A DNA stretch of 64,000 nt, taken from the NCBI GenBank assembly GCA_010093515.1, contig MU001677.1:46273-110272 (forward strand). Reading direction: 5' to 3'. Position 1 is the stretch's first letter, and every line of letters begins with the position of its first letter. Below the pieces are notes generated by a model, which was not told where the DNA came from, did not search any database, and was given only the letters and a program-made list of their open reading frames with translations. The position numbers and the translations under genes were made by a program. The stretch comes from Lineolata rhizophorae (Eukaryota > Ascomycota > Dothideomycetes > Lineolatales > Lineolataceae). Below, one piece after another: positions 21,772 to 32,771 of the stretch.

Positions 21772-24700
21772 GGTCGGTGCGGCGGCGGCGGCGGCGGCTC
21801 CGGCTGCGGCGGGCGCCTCGGGCGGTCCGGCGACGGTGGAGGCGGCCGTTGTAGCGGCCGGCGTGGGTGCGCTGCTGCTTGTTTGCGGGAGGCAGGCCAG
21901 CGGGATGGATGGATCCAAGGTGGATCTCGCGAGGGGCGGGCCGGGGAAGTGTGTGGCTCCGTCAGAGGGAGGCGGGAGACTTTTTTTTTTGTTCCGGGGC
22001 GCGGGAGGCGGAGCCGGGCGGGATTGGAGCGTGGGGAACGGCGGGCGGGGGAGAGGGCAAGCCGAGGGAGAAGGCGGGGGAGATATGATCGAGGCGGCGG
22101 CGGAAGGAGAAGAAGGACGGCGGGCGGGTGGTTGTGGCGATGGAAGAGGTGAGGTGCGAGGTGTTTGGCCGAGCGGAGGGGAGTGGCAGTATCAGGCAGA
22201 GGCCGGGGCCGGGGCGGGTGGCACTAGTCGCCTTTGGGCGCCAGCAAAAGAGAAGGGGAAGAAAAGAGTAAACGTTCAAGCAGCGCAGCACTGCGGAGAA
22301 GAGCGAGAAGAGCCGACGACGGCCCGCTGCCAGAGGAGGGGCCGCTTCTTTTTTTCTTTCTCCTTTTTTCTTTTGTGTTTGGCACTGGTGCTGGCGGCGT
22401 GCGTGTGCTGGAGAGAGGTCCGACGTGGTGCTCTGACTGTGGCCTCGGGGCCATCTGCTTGGCCAATGCCGTGGGTCCCGCGCCCGTACGGCTGTACCTA
22501 CGCACGGCGGGCGACTCTGCCTCAGTCTTCAGTGCGCGACTCGTCCGCCATCACAACAGCGGCCGGCGCGAAACCCGCAACGTCTCTGCCGCGCCGTCAG
22601 GCAGGCGTCAGCAGGCTTCGACCGCGGCCGACCGCCGAAAGCCGACGCTCGGCGCGCCTCCTGTCCGCGGGCGCTGCGTGCTATACCTGCCGCTGGGCGT
22701 GTGCGGCAAGGAAGTACATCGCCGGGCTTTTGTCACGAGTCCCGCGGGCCACGACGGCCCGCAGCCGGCCAGCCAACAGGCCGCGCTGTCTGGATGCCGC
22801 CCGTCTGCATCGCCAGCTGCCCGTCTTCCCGCAGCCCTGCATCCGTCCCGTCCTCCCGCGCGGGCGGCCGCCTCTGCCAGGGACTCGCTGAAGCTGCCCG
22901 GCGCTGGCCGCCTGCCGCCGCGCCAGCAGCTGCCTCCGCGCCAGCAGCTGCCTCCGCGAAGCCATGTACCATGTACATGTTTCTTGCCCGTAGGTAGACG
23001 GGCGCGGCGCCGCCCGATTGACCGATTGCTGGGCGCCATTTGCCATTGCCCCGGCTTGTGCGCCGCAATGCGCTGGCTGTCTCGAGAACATTCGGAGCCG
23101 GCAGCCGGCCTATCACGCCCGGCCTTTGCACCTATGTGCAGTAATTTGAGCCCGCAGCCATGCACGTATCCATCCCCCCCTTTGGGTGCAAGAGAACGAA
23201 AAAGAAAGAAAGGAAGGAAGGAAACAAAACTACCTACGCACGCATCCACCTGCGCAATCACCCGGCCGCAAAGAAGTTTCCACTCTGCGGAGACCGCGCG
23301 GGCGTCCGCGCTCCCGATCTCTTGTAGCGCCATCCCCACCGCCGCCCATTCGTCTCCGCGCGCCTGCCCCGCGCCGCCTCTCCCACCGTCCCCGGGCGGC
23401 AAGACATATGAAAACGCGGCCGGGGGCGCCGGGGGTGCCAGGGCCGTTGCGCTGGCCCTCTGCCGCCATGCAACCATCCCGCGCTCGGCGGGGCGTTTCC
23501 AATCATCAGGCCCTAGTCGTGTATAAGGAATGCTGTGGCCCTATTTTCTTCCTTCACGTTTTTTTTAATTTTTTTAATTTTTTTTGTCACTCTCCACAAG
23601 GTCACGCTAAGATGCAGTCTTCCAGCTTACAGACCGCAACCACAGTAACAATTCACCATCCATGAAAACAAAATGCAGCTTAGATAGGCAAATCATCCAT
23701 GCTGAAGGGCAGCATTAGATCACACCAGTCCGCCTTGGCTCTAAATCAGTCGACAAGGAATCACGCGTGGAACGGCAAGAGAGCAACCGTTGGCATGTCA
23801 ACATCGTCCACAGAAACGTATGGCTCAAGCGAGGCATTCTAGTTATCCTCGTTCTCGCCGCCATTGCATGTGCAGCTGCGGTGCTAGTCGCGCTCTGCAA
23901 TCCAAACAACGTGACGGCAGCGCTCGCGACCCTCCCTCTCAGTATGTTGCGATGGCATTCCGTCTCGACTAATCCTGTCACAGTTCGATGTCGACATCGA
24001 TATCGATGTCGCACTGTTGCTTCCAAGGGCTCGCTCCGCCCCAAAGCTAGGCGCTGAGGCTCCGCTCGCCGCCGGCGCCCTCCTCGGCCTCTTTGCGAGG
24101 CAGCAAGGCAGGCGGTCAGGCAGCCAGGCTGGGCGCGGGGCGAGGACGGCCGGACGGTACGGCCCAGTGGGACGGCCGGACGCGGCAGGAACAGCCCGCG
24201 CAATAACCGCGGAGCCGAGCTCATGCGCGTCACGTCGCCGGCCGGCGCGGCGTCAGAGCTCCAATGCAGGACATACACAGCAGGCACATACCTAGGCAGC
24301 TTGTCCGTATACATAGCGCCAGCATTGTCCCATCCCACTTCCCTGGCCTAACACGCAGCCGGGCGCGCACGGCGGCGGTGCTATGTATGTAGGGAGGACG
24401 GATCGGGATCTGGATCTGGCGGGCGCTCGTGCGCTCCTCACGCATTCAAGACAAGACACGACGGAACAGGCCAACCCGAAACCCGCCAGCACGGGGAACG
24501 CGGTCGTAGCTCAGCTCAATTGTCAGCGATGATGAATGTACACTCCCGCGTCCGCCCCTTGCCTCGCCCAGACGCCAGGGCAGCGGCGGGCTACATACCA
24601 GCCCGCGCAAGCGCTTCTCGCCATTCATCCATGCCGACGCCTGTTTACATTAGCGGCGTCCCGCTCCTGCGGCGCTGCCTCCTTTGCGCGCCCAGTGCGC

Positions 24701-24807
24701 CGCCCGCGCCGCATCCCGGATACCAGGTTGCGCCGTCCCAGCCATGAATGACGTCCCAGACGGGCAGCACGCACACAAAAGGTACCTTCCCAAACAACGT
24801 GCGCACG
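21772..24807. other. 3-kb GC-rich gap without a supported gene
   Basis: This holds the 5' region of the Barentsz-like gene and the 3' region of SLY1; both genes are on the minus strand. Long overlapping open frames on both strands (up to 430 codons at 22234-23526) are low-complexity and frame-ambiguous, as expected in very GC-rich DNA. An 18-bp unit, cgccagcagctgcctccg, is tandemly duplicated at 22921-22956. A purine microsatellite (aaagaaaggaaggaaggaaa) lies near 23206. A T-rich run (ttttttttaatttttttaat) lies near 23559-23582. No tRNA was found. Confidence 0.5.
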
Positions 24808-25142
24808 TCACATGCTCTCGGCCCCCAGCCGCGCCAGCTCCCCCGTCAAAAACTCCTCCGCGTTCACCAACTCCGTGCTGCCGTACACGACCCGCTTCCT
24901 GGGCGGCCCTCCGTCAGCGCCGCGGCCGCCGCCCTGGCCCGCCGCTCCCGCGCCGCCGCCCACGACCGACGCCGACGAGCCCAGCGCCCCGCCGCCCGCC
25001 GCCGTCCGCCGCGCCCAGTCCTGCAGGTTGCCGTACTCGTCCATGCTGCCGCCGCCGACCGTGAAGACGATGGCCTCGGCGAAGCCCTGCCTGCGCTGGC
25101 CGAAGCTGGCCTCGATGCCGCGCGCCACGCCATCCGCCGCGC

Positions 25143-25173
<31 letters not shown>

Positions 25174-27128
25174 CATGCGCGCCTCCCGCGCCGACGGCGG
25201 CATGGTCCCCCGCGCGTTGGCACTGCGCGGGTCGAAGTAGAGGTAGTGTTCCGTCTTGGCGATGGCCGACGAGGCCGCGTTCTGGGGGTCCATGAGCGAC
25301 TCGGTGATCTTGGTGAGCGTGAGGTCCTTGTTGGCGGGCAGGAAGTTCTTGACGCCGGCGATGAGGCCCTCAAAGTTGGCGCCTAGGCCGGCCTCCTTGA
25401 ACCGGTCCGTCAGCCGGTTCGAGATGGAGCTGAAGCCGCGGAAGAGGTCCGTCGAGGACGACTGCGAGGGTTGCGTGGGGGCGGACGACATCATGGTCAT
25501 GCGCGTGATTTCGCGGACACTAGTCAGTTAGCAAACTGCGATAGATACGTAAGAACGAGGCTACCTACCGCTTCACGTATGCCAGCGCGGTGGTGTCGGC
25601 GCCCGCGTTGCGCAGCGCCTCGTCGAAGCGCTCCATCTCGGCGCGCGAAACCTCCTGCTCCGAGCTCAGGAACCAGATGATGAAGAGGCGCAGCTTGTCG
25701 AGCGGCTCGGAGCCCTTGTCCGGGTCGGCGATGAGCTCTAGCATCTGCGCCTTGGACTGCTTGGTGATGTTTTCCTCGAGCTGGAAGAAGTTGTCGAGCT
25801 GGCGGTCCTTGATGCCCTGGAGAAGTGCCGTGGCGATGTTCATGTGCATGTCGAGCACGGCCTTGCGCTCACGTAGCGCGGGTAGCTGCGTGATGGCTGC
25901 CTTGAGGTGCGCCGCCGACGCGCTCGTGTCGTTCTGCAGGTCTTCGAGCGACGACGCGCCCGTCTTGCGCGTGATCTCGTTGGCGTCGTCCTTGTACCGG
26001 GTCAGCTCGTTATCGATGTCCTCGGCCACCTGCGGGAACGGCACGCCCGCGTTCTTGCTCCAGAAGAAGTCGTTGCTGTTGAGGTCGTACGACTTCTTGA
26101 CCGTGCCCTTGGCCGGGTTCGCCTCGTCGGCCGCCATCTCGACCGTGATGCGGTTCAGGTGCATTTTGAGCACGTCGTGCACGAGCGACTGGTACGTCCA
26201 CGAGTGCGACAGCATCGGGATCAGGTCCACGTTGCGGTCGACGACGACGAGCACCGGGCGGGGCGCCGCGTGTTTCTGGTCGCCCGAGAAGAGGTTGTCG
26301 CGCGAGTTGAGGATGTGGTCGCGGAGCTTGCGGTCGAGTTTCGCCGCGATCATTTCCGCGGCGCCACCTTTTGGACAGCGAATGATAGGGATGGAGCCTA
26401 GGTCAGCGGTTAGCACGGCCCAGGGGATGGTTAAGTGGGAGAGGTTACCCATCGTCACCACCACGCTAAACAGCCCGCTCACGATGCGGTCGATCTTGGC
26501 GTCCAGCTCCTCGTCCTTGGTGTTGGCGCTGTTCATGGTCCAGTACGTGTCCTTGCCCATGCCCAGGCTGAACAGGTCCGGCTCGCTCACGATGAAGTTG
26601 AGGTACTGGTCGTAGATCTGCGCAATGTGTTCGGCGGTGCCGGCGGCCGCCGTCTGGGCCGCAAAGTCCTCGAGCAGCGGGCGCGGCACCGACGACAGGA
26701 AGTTGAGGTACGCGGGCGAGTACAGGCCGCGGGCAAGATCCGACGTGATGGTCTGCAGGTTCGCCGCCGTCGGCTCCACCAGGTATATGACGGGTACGTC
26801 CGGGATCATGTGCCGCGTGGTGTTGATGCTGAGGTGCACCGTCACGCCCCAGCCGCGCAGATCGTTGACCCGCAGCACGCTGCTGATGACGTCGCGCCCC
26901 ATGCCGTCGAAGACGAGCACCTTCCATATCGGCTCGCCGTCGGGGCCCAACACCGGCGTCGAGCGCGGCAGCAGGCCGTTGGTGTTATGGTCATGGTCGT
27001 GGTGGGCGTCGGCGTCGGGCGCGTGGTTGAGGTTGAGAATGCGTTCAATGGACGCTGCGCCGTTAGTTGGGCCTGGGTGCGGGAGCGCGCAACGTACCGA
27101 CCTGGCGGTCGCGCAGCGACTGCGCCAT
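24808..27128 (-). CDS. SLY1: Sec1/Munc18 protein Sly1 (ER-Golgi vesicle fusion)
   Basis: Four exons, 725 residues: 27128-27098, 27054-26449, 26397-25569, 25519-24808. Introns are 43, 51 and 49 bp, with AACTAAC and GCTAAC branch sites. Sly1 binds the syntaxin Sed5 and drives SNARE assembly in ER-Golgi transport. Hallmarks: [20 protein letters not shown] at the start, [31 protein letters not shown], LPxxF-type [32 protein letters not shown] after intron 2, [20 protein letters not shown], and the C-terminal [20 protein letters not shown]. Intron 2 is stop-free and a multiple of three; it is called because it joins TMG to SIPIIRC as in homologues. A Gly-rich insert (about residues 604-616) is unusual. 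It is divergent from the Ppn1-like gene. Confidence 0.94.
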
Positions 27129-28518
27129 GAGGATGTAGTTTCAGTGAAGGTCCACTGAGGGCCACGGCGGGTCACCTCATGCGAGGGGACGGGGCAGGGA
27201 TCTGGTGCGGATGGGCGGCGGAGCAACAGATGGAATGAGCAGAATAGCGCGTCCAGTTTTCGAAGTGGAAACGGACCCGGCGGTGCGGCTGTCGTGTTGC
27301 GGCCGTGGTGTTGCAGACGCGCAGGCTTGATGCCACTGCTGCAGCGAGCGAGCAGCGATGGTCGTGCTCCGCTTCCGGCCTAGCGCGGCCGCCATGCCCC
27401 AACGGGCAAGGCCTGCGGGCTGCCTGCCGCCTCGTCACATGACTAAGCGCGTGCCCCGGCCGTCTCATTTCAGCGGCTGCGCCGGGCGGCCCTCCTCCTC
27501 CCTCCTGCAACCCCCCAAGTACCTCGCTCCACGCTCCCTTGCCCCCCAACCCCCCCGTCTCCCCGTCTCGTCTTCGCCTCCATCTCGCTTTACACGTGTG
27601 GCAGCATCGCAGTGAGGCCCCTCTTATGATTCCATCTGCCTGATGGTCCGTGGCGCATCAAGTACGCGTCGGGCGACGATCGGAAGGCCTGATTATTGTG
27701 TGGCGGGGTGCGCGCGGTCGGAGGTGTGACTGCACCGTTGCGCTGCCCGAACCGCTCCGAGAGCCTTCTAACCAGGTATCTGAGCTCGTGCTGCGCTTTG
27801 AAGGGAGGAATAGTGAGCGGGGACCAGCGGCGAAAGTTTTAAAAGCATCCTCGTTTGTTGTCGCGATCGCTCGTTGGTGTTCTGCCGCGGTCGCGTCTGG
27901 ACTCGCTGCGCAGAAGGGGCCCGCGCAAACCAAGAAGGGGCTGCGCCCGGTCGGAGAGACCTCAGCGAGGAGCCTGCCCGCTCCGTCGCTCGCTCCAGCT
28001 CCAACGCGTAACACTCTGGACGGATAACCGGTGTATTTGGCGCGAGGACAAGGGCTTCGCAGCGTACTGATTTACACGTCACTTTGCACATTCTCTCCCG
28101 CCCCTTCTGCCACACCAGCACGGCCCTGGAGCCCCTTGGCTTCGACGTTTTAAAATCCAGCAAGCGAGGCCTGTCCGGCATCGGCAAAAGGGAAAAGAAA
28201 AAATTCGCTAAATCGCTACTGGCTGGCGCCCCTTTGGCGTGTCTTGGCAATTCGGGAACGGGCATTTGGCGGGAAAACGCCGCTCCTGCTGCTGTGCCGC
28301 TCTAGAGGGGGGAGAAAGAAAAAGAGAGACGGATCTGCCAGGCCTCTTTGCCCATCACGTTCGGCTGGTTGCAAGGTTTGTCTTGCGTCTCTCCCGTCGC
28401 TTGCTCTAAAAGCAGCCCTGGTCGGCGCGCGCCGGCCAATCAAGGCCCGGGGGCTTCCCTCGGCCCGCGAAGCGAGCCGCTACCGACCCAGTAGCACCGG
28501 CACATTTCATCGTGCAGC
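27129..28518. other. Intergenic between divergent SLY1 and Ppn1-like genes
   Basis: 1.39 kb containing both promoters. Pyrimidine-rich stretches (ccctcctcctccctcctgca near 27489, then ccccccaaccccc-like) lie on the left side. No convincing gene is seen; open frames are short, overlapping and lack recognisable domains. Confidence 0.5.
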
Positions 28519-31500
28519 ATGTCGTCGAATCACGTGCACCTTGATGATTCCCTCAACCTCCAAGATGGCGGCAGCAACATGTTTGCCGACCCGGCCGCGC
28601 TGAGCGGCTACAACAACCTATTCCCCGCTGCCGGCCAGGAACAGCCCTTTCCGGATCCCGCGTGGAGCTTCCAAGACCCGTCGCAGCAGTTGGGCGGGTT
28701 GTCGCGGAGCCACTCGTCCACGCCAGCCGCCTTCCAGCCTCACCAGCCCTGGCAGACGGGCCAGGCGCCGCCGCAGCAGAATGCAGTCTTCGATCAGCAG
28801 CAGGGCAACAATGTCTACGGGCGACCGTTTCCAAACGCCCCCCAGCAAGCCCCGTACCACGCCTCTTCGCAGTACGCGAACCATGGAAGCCTGCAACACC
28901 AGCCCGCATTCGACCCTTCTCTAGTCCCCACCACGTCCGCGATGGCAAATGCGTCTTTTGGCGTGGAGTTGCAGCCGAGCACGGGGACCGTGGCCCCACA
29001 GGCGCTGCAGCACGCGCATGGCAATGCCCAGACGCAAGGCAGGACTTTACAGGTGGAAGGCCGCCCTTTGCAAGCAGAAGCGCGCCATTCACAGACGGAT
29101 GTACGGATTCCACAGACGGTGCGTAGCCGAGACGGTGAAGTCGAACTAGAGCTAACTGAACTGCAGCAGCCCAAGCAAGCAAGCTCTCAACGGCCGGCGA
29201 GGCCGCTGCAAATCGCTTCCTCATCCACTCCACCCCAACGACCGCAGGACCAGGAAGTCTCCAAGTTCATCCCCGCTCCACCCGGCCATCGCCAAGGCAG
29301 GTTCCTCGTCATTGACTCAGACAAGCTGTCGGCCGCGACACAGTCGCGGCCACTGCACCAGTTTTTACACGTCGGTGAGGTCGTCGCCGATATCAACACC
29401 TCGAAGAGTACGTTTCTATTCACATGTGTCGCAGGTGCATGCTAACCAAATAGTGGCCATCCCACCCCACACGCCGCGCAAGTCGCGCAACGAGCTCAAG
29501 GCACTTGCTGGCGGCGACCCGAAGCTGCTCGGTGCGTATTCCTCAGTGACAAAAAATGCGCGTGGTCTAACGGCAGCAGCCAAAATATCCAAGACACCGA
29601 GCAAAAAGGCCAAGGGCACGACGCCGAAGCCGGCCAAGGCCAAGCGCCCGACGACGGCGCCGTCTGCTACTGGAAGCGTGAAGGAGGAGTCCGAGAGCGA
29701 GAGCGAGTACGATTCGTCCTCGGACGAGTCCGAGTACGAGTCCTCCGACTCTGAGTTAGATATCGTGGAAACCTCGCCGCTGCCCGCCACGCGCCCAAAA
29801 GACCCGGCCCAGGCCGTACGCTATGACACCATCAAAGCCGTGTGGCGGCCGCGCAAGAAGCCAGCCGAGGCGCCCCAGATCCGCATCGCTCTTAAGGAGT
29901 TCTGGGAGGTGGTGCGCACGATCCGCGACCGCTGGCGCTCCGACACGGCGGCCGCTAAGGAGGCTGAGGAGGCGAAGAAGCCCAAAGGCGACGTCGACAC
30001 GCTCAAGTCGCGCGTGCAGCTCCAGCGCGCCCTGATGGAGATGGCGCTCAAGACGGCGCTGGAACACGGCCATCCCGACATAATCGAACTGTAAGTCACG
30101 TGATTCCGTCGTAGCCCAACTGCAACTTGAGACGAGTGCGCTTGCCTACAACATGATTGTGCCCAGCCTTTGAGTGGCACCCTTGTCTATAGCTTGGGTG
30201 GTGCCGATGGCATGCGTCTTGGCAACTGCTTGTTTGAGTGAATTGCTCCAATAAGGGCCTCTAGAAATGCCCCCGGCAATAGCAAAGCGTAGTTGCGGCT
30301 GAGACCGCGCAAGTCCATGAACGGCGAAGCCGTTGCATCTCGTTAGGAGGGATGAGTTGCGTGCAGCGCTCTACATCTACAGCGCCCTGCATCTACATAT
30401 CAGAAACATGCGGCCTCGCGGTCAATACAAAGAATGGTACTGATTTAGTCCGTATTAGTTTCGGTGAGAATCAAGCGTTTCTGCTTCTCGTATACCAGTT
30501 CCTAGCCGATCGCGTCCGTGAGAATGACTACAATGGCATCCTGTCCGTGGCGGCGCTGGAGGTTTGTCACCATTACTACCAAGCATGCAATAATTTCTAA
30601 CTCAGCGCAGCTCCTTGCTAAGTGCACCACCCTGACGAGCGACACCATCGAAAAGGCGAAGCTGGACAAGGTCTTCCAGCGATACGGCAAGCGCGGCGAC
30701 GACCGGACTAAGAGCCTCGTCAAGTTGATCAACGAGCACGCGTCCAAGGCCGGCAAGGCCAACGCGAGCAGGACAGACAAAACCGAACCGCAAGACAAGG
30801 ATGCAAAGCCCGCCGTCAAGCCGGATCCCGACCGTCGAGCCGCGGAGGTCGTTGCTGGCGTGAAGCGCCCTCGCGCCTCCGAAGCTCCGACCCAGCCCGC
30901 CAAACGCGCCATGTCGGCCACCGGGCAGCCCTCCACGGCGGCCAAGGTCCCCAGCACGACCAACGCAAAGGCGACGGCCGCAGCGCTGGAGAAGCGCGCC
31001 GTCTCTGACAAGCCCGCCGGCGCCGCGAGCAAGCCCGCCGGCCAGAAGCTCATGTCCAAGGGCACGAGCTCCTTCTTTTCAAGCCTGCAGTCAGCGACGA
31101 AGAAGCCGCCGGCGCCGGCGCCTGCTCCCGCCAAGCCCGCCGCAGCGGCTGCACCGACTGAGAAGAAGCCCGCTGCGCCACAGGCGCCCATGCGGACCTT
31201 CTTCGCCGACACCATGGCGAACCTTACCAAGCCCAAGGAGAAGACAGAGGAGCCCGCGAAGCCGGAGGAGAACCGTCCGCCGGAGACGGAGGAGGAGCGG
31301 GCCAAGCGCCTGCGCAAGGAGGAGCGCCGCCGGCTGCGCGTCACGTTCAAGCCGGACGACAAGCTCGTGTCGGTGCGCTTTTTTACCCACGACCCGGATG
31401 AAGAGATTGGCCACAACGAGAGCATGCTACGCGACGCCGGCGACATTGGCGGCGAGGGCCGCATGTTCAAGCAGCACAAGGACCAAACGGACGTCGACGA

Positions 31501-32771
31501 TGAGGACGACGTGGTCAAGGAGGAGGCGTTGCGCGAGTTTAAGGCGTTGCGCATCGTCGACTTCGGCGTCGTCGACGAGGATGAGCGCAGCCGCAACTAC
31601 GCGCCGTACGGCGGTGGCGTCCGCGAGCCGACGTGCCCGGCTAGGGACGCCGAGCTCGAGCGCGAGCGCGGCACTCTAATGGTGTACTATGCCACCCCAT
31701 CTGACATTCCGCCGTGTCCGCGCGAGCCCAATGACCTACACGCGGAGCAGAGCACGGAGACGGTCGATTTCGGGACTCCACCAGAGGAAATTTTGGTAAG
31801 ATGCCTTTGCGCACTTTCGGGCGCTTCTTCCCACGCTGACGCTTCGCAGGCTCGCGCTCCCGGCTACAAGCGCCCGCAGCCAGAGGCCCCCCCGGCCTCG
31901 TCCTCGGCGCCCGACATTTCTGCCCTGCTCAGCGTGCTCGGCGGTCCCGCTCAGCAGCCAGTGCAGCAGCCCGCACAGCCGCAGCCTGCGCCCAACAGCC
32001 TCGAGGCCATTTTCGCCACTTTTGCGGCCCCCTCGCAGCAGCAGCAACCTGTGCTGCAGCCTCCTACGCAGTCGGCCCTCATGGCGGCCTTGCAGCCGCA
32101 GGCTCCGCAGCTCGCTCAGCAGCAACACGCTCAGCAGCCCGCTCAGCAGCAGCAAGCGGCCGATTTGCAAGCGATCCTCGCGGCTCTGGGGCAGTCCCAA
32201 CCGCAGCAGCAGCAGCAGGTTGCGCCGCAACTCCCAGCTTTTAATCTCGCTCCGCAGCCCCAGCAGACCACCGGTGCCCCGGACTTAAACGCGATCCTGG
32301 CCTCCTTGCAGTCGCAACCTCAGCAGTCGCAACAGCAGCCGCAATTCAGCTTCTCCCCGCCGACGCAGCCCGCTAACGGCGGTGGTGACGGCCACTACGA
32401 GCACCCCGAGCGGAAGCGTCTACGGGAGACGGGGGGAGCCGAGCACGAGGACGGCAGCCACCGCTACGGCAAGGGCGGTGACCACCACAACCACCACGGC
32501 GGCGGCGGCGGCGGCAAGAAGGGCAAGTGGGGCGGTTCCGGCAAGAACAAGAAGCACCCGGTAGGCAACAACAGCAGCAGCAACAAACCTCGGTGGCTTC
32601 GAAGCAAAAAAGGGGGGAAGCACCACCCCCACCGCAAATAGAGGCATGGAACGGTTGTCTTCGCTAACACTGGGTGTCTTTCCGCAGAAGCAATTCATAT
32701 ACCCGTGCAAGTTCTTTGCCGAGGGCAAATGCAAGAAGGGCGACGAGTGCACGTTTTTGCATGAGAAGTAG
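28519..32771 (+). CDS. ppn1: PNUTS/Ppn1-like PP1 regulator with TFIIS N-domain and CCCH finger
   Basis: Six exons, 1202 residues: 28519-29407, 29454-30090, 30459-30561, 30611-31795, 31850-32560, 32688-32771. Introns are 46, 368, 49, 54 and 127 bp. PNUTS/Ppn1 targets protein phosphatase 1 to the cleavage/polyadenylation machinery (DPS module in fission yeast) during transcription termination. Visible parts: a Gln/Pro-rich N-terminus; a fungal-conserved RYDTIKAVWRPRKK...FWEVVRTIRDRW region; a TFIIS N-terminal-like helical bundle (about 500-585) spanning introns 2 and 3; an RVxF-type PP1-docking site, LRVTFKPDDKLVSVRFF (about 781-797); a Gln-rich region; an HRYGKGGDHHNHHGGGG segment; and a final-exon CCCH finger, C-x7-C-x5-C-x3-H (Cys 1182, 1190, 1196, His 1200). 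The 103-base exon 3 was placed by phase and by IIELFGENQAFLLLVYQFL continuity. The symbol follows fission yeast and is by inference. Confidence 0.85.

Noticed and set aside
19397-22891. 1164-codon plus-strand open frame
   Set aside because: It lies antisense to the Barentsz-like gene, is Arg/Gly/Leu-rich low-complexity sequence and has no domain. It is the usual antisense shadow of GC-rich codons.
22234-23526. 430-codon plus-strand frame in the 3-kb gap
   Set aside because: Several frames on both strands are open together, composition is Arg/Pro/Ser/Ala-rich, and no conserved block is seen. It is explained by high GC with few stop codons.
24498-24545. Sequence gtcgtagctcagctcaat resembling the 5' part of a tRNA gene
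   Set aside because: No matching B box, anticodon stem or acceptor pairing follows within 75 bases.
30518-30610. Separate gene starting near 30518 for the TFIIS-like and CCCH part
   Set aside because: Phase-compatible splice sites at 30090/30459 and 30561/30611 join it to the upstream exons and rebuild a continuous domain, so a single Ppn1-like gene is preferred.
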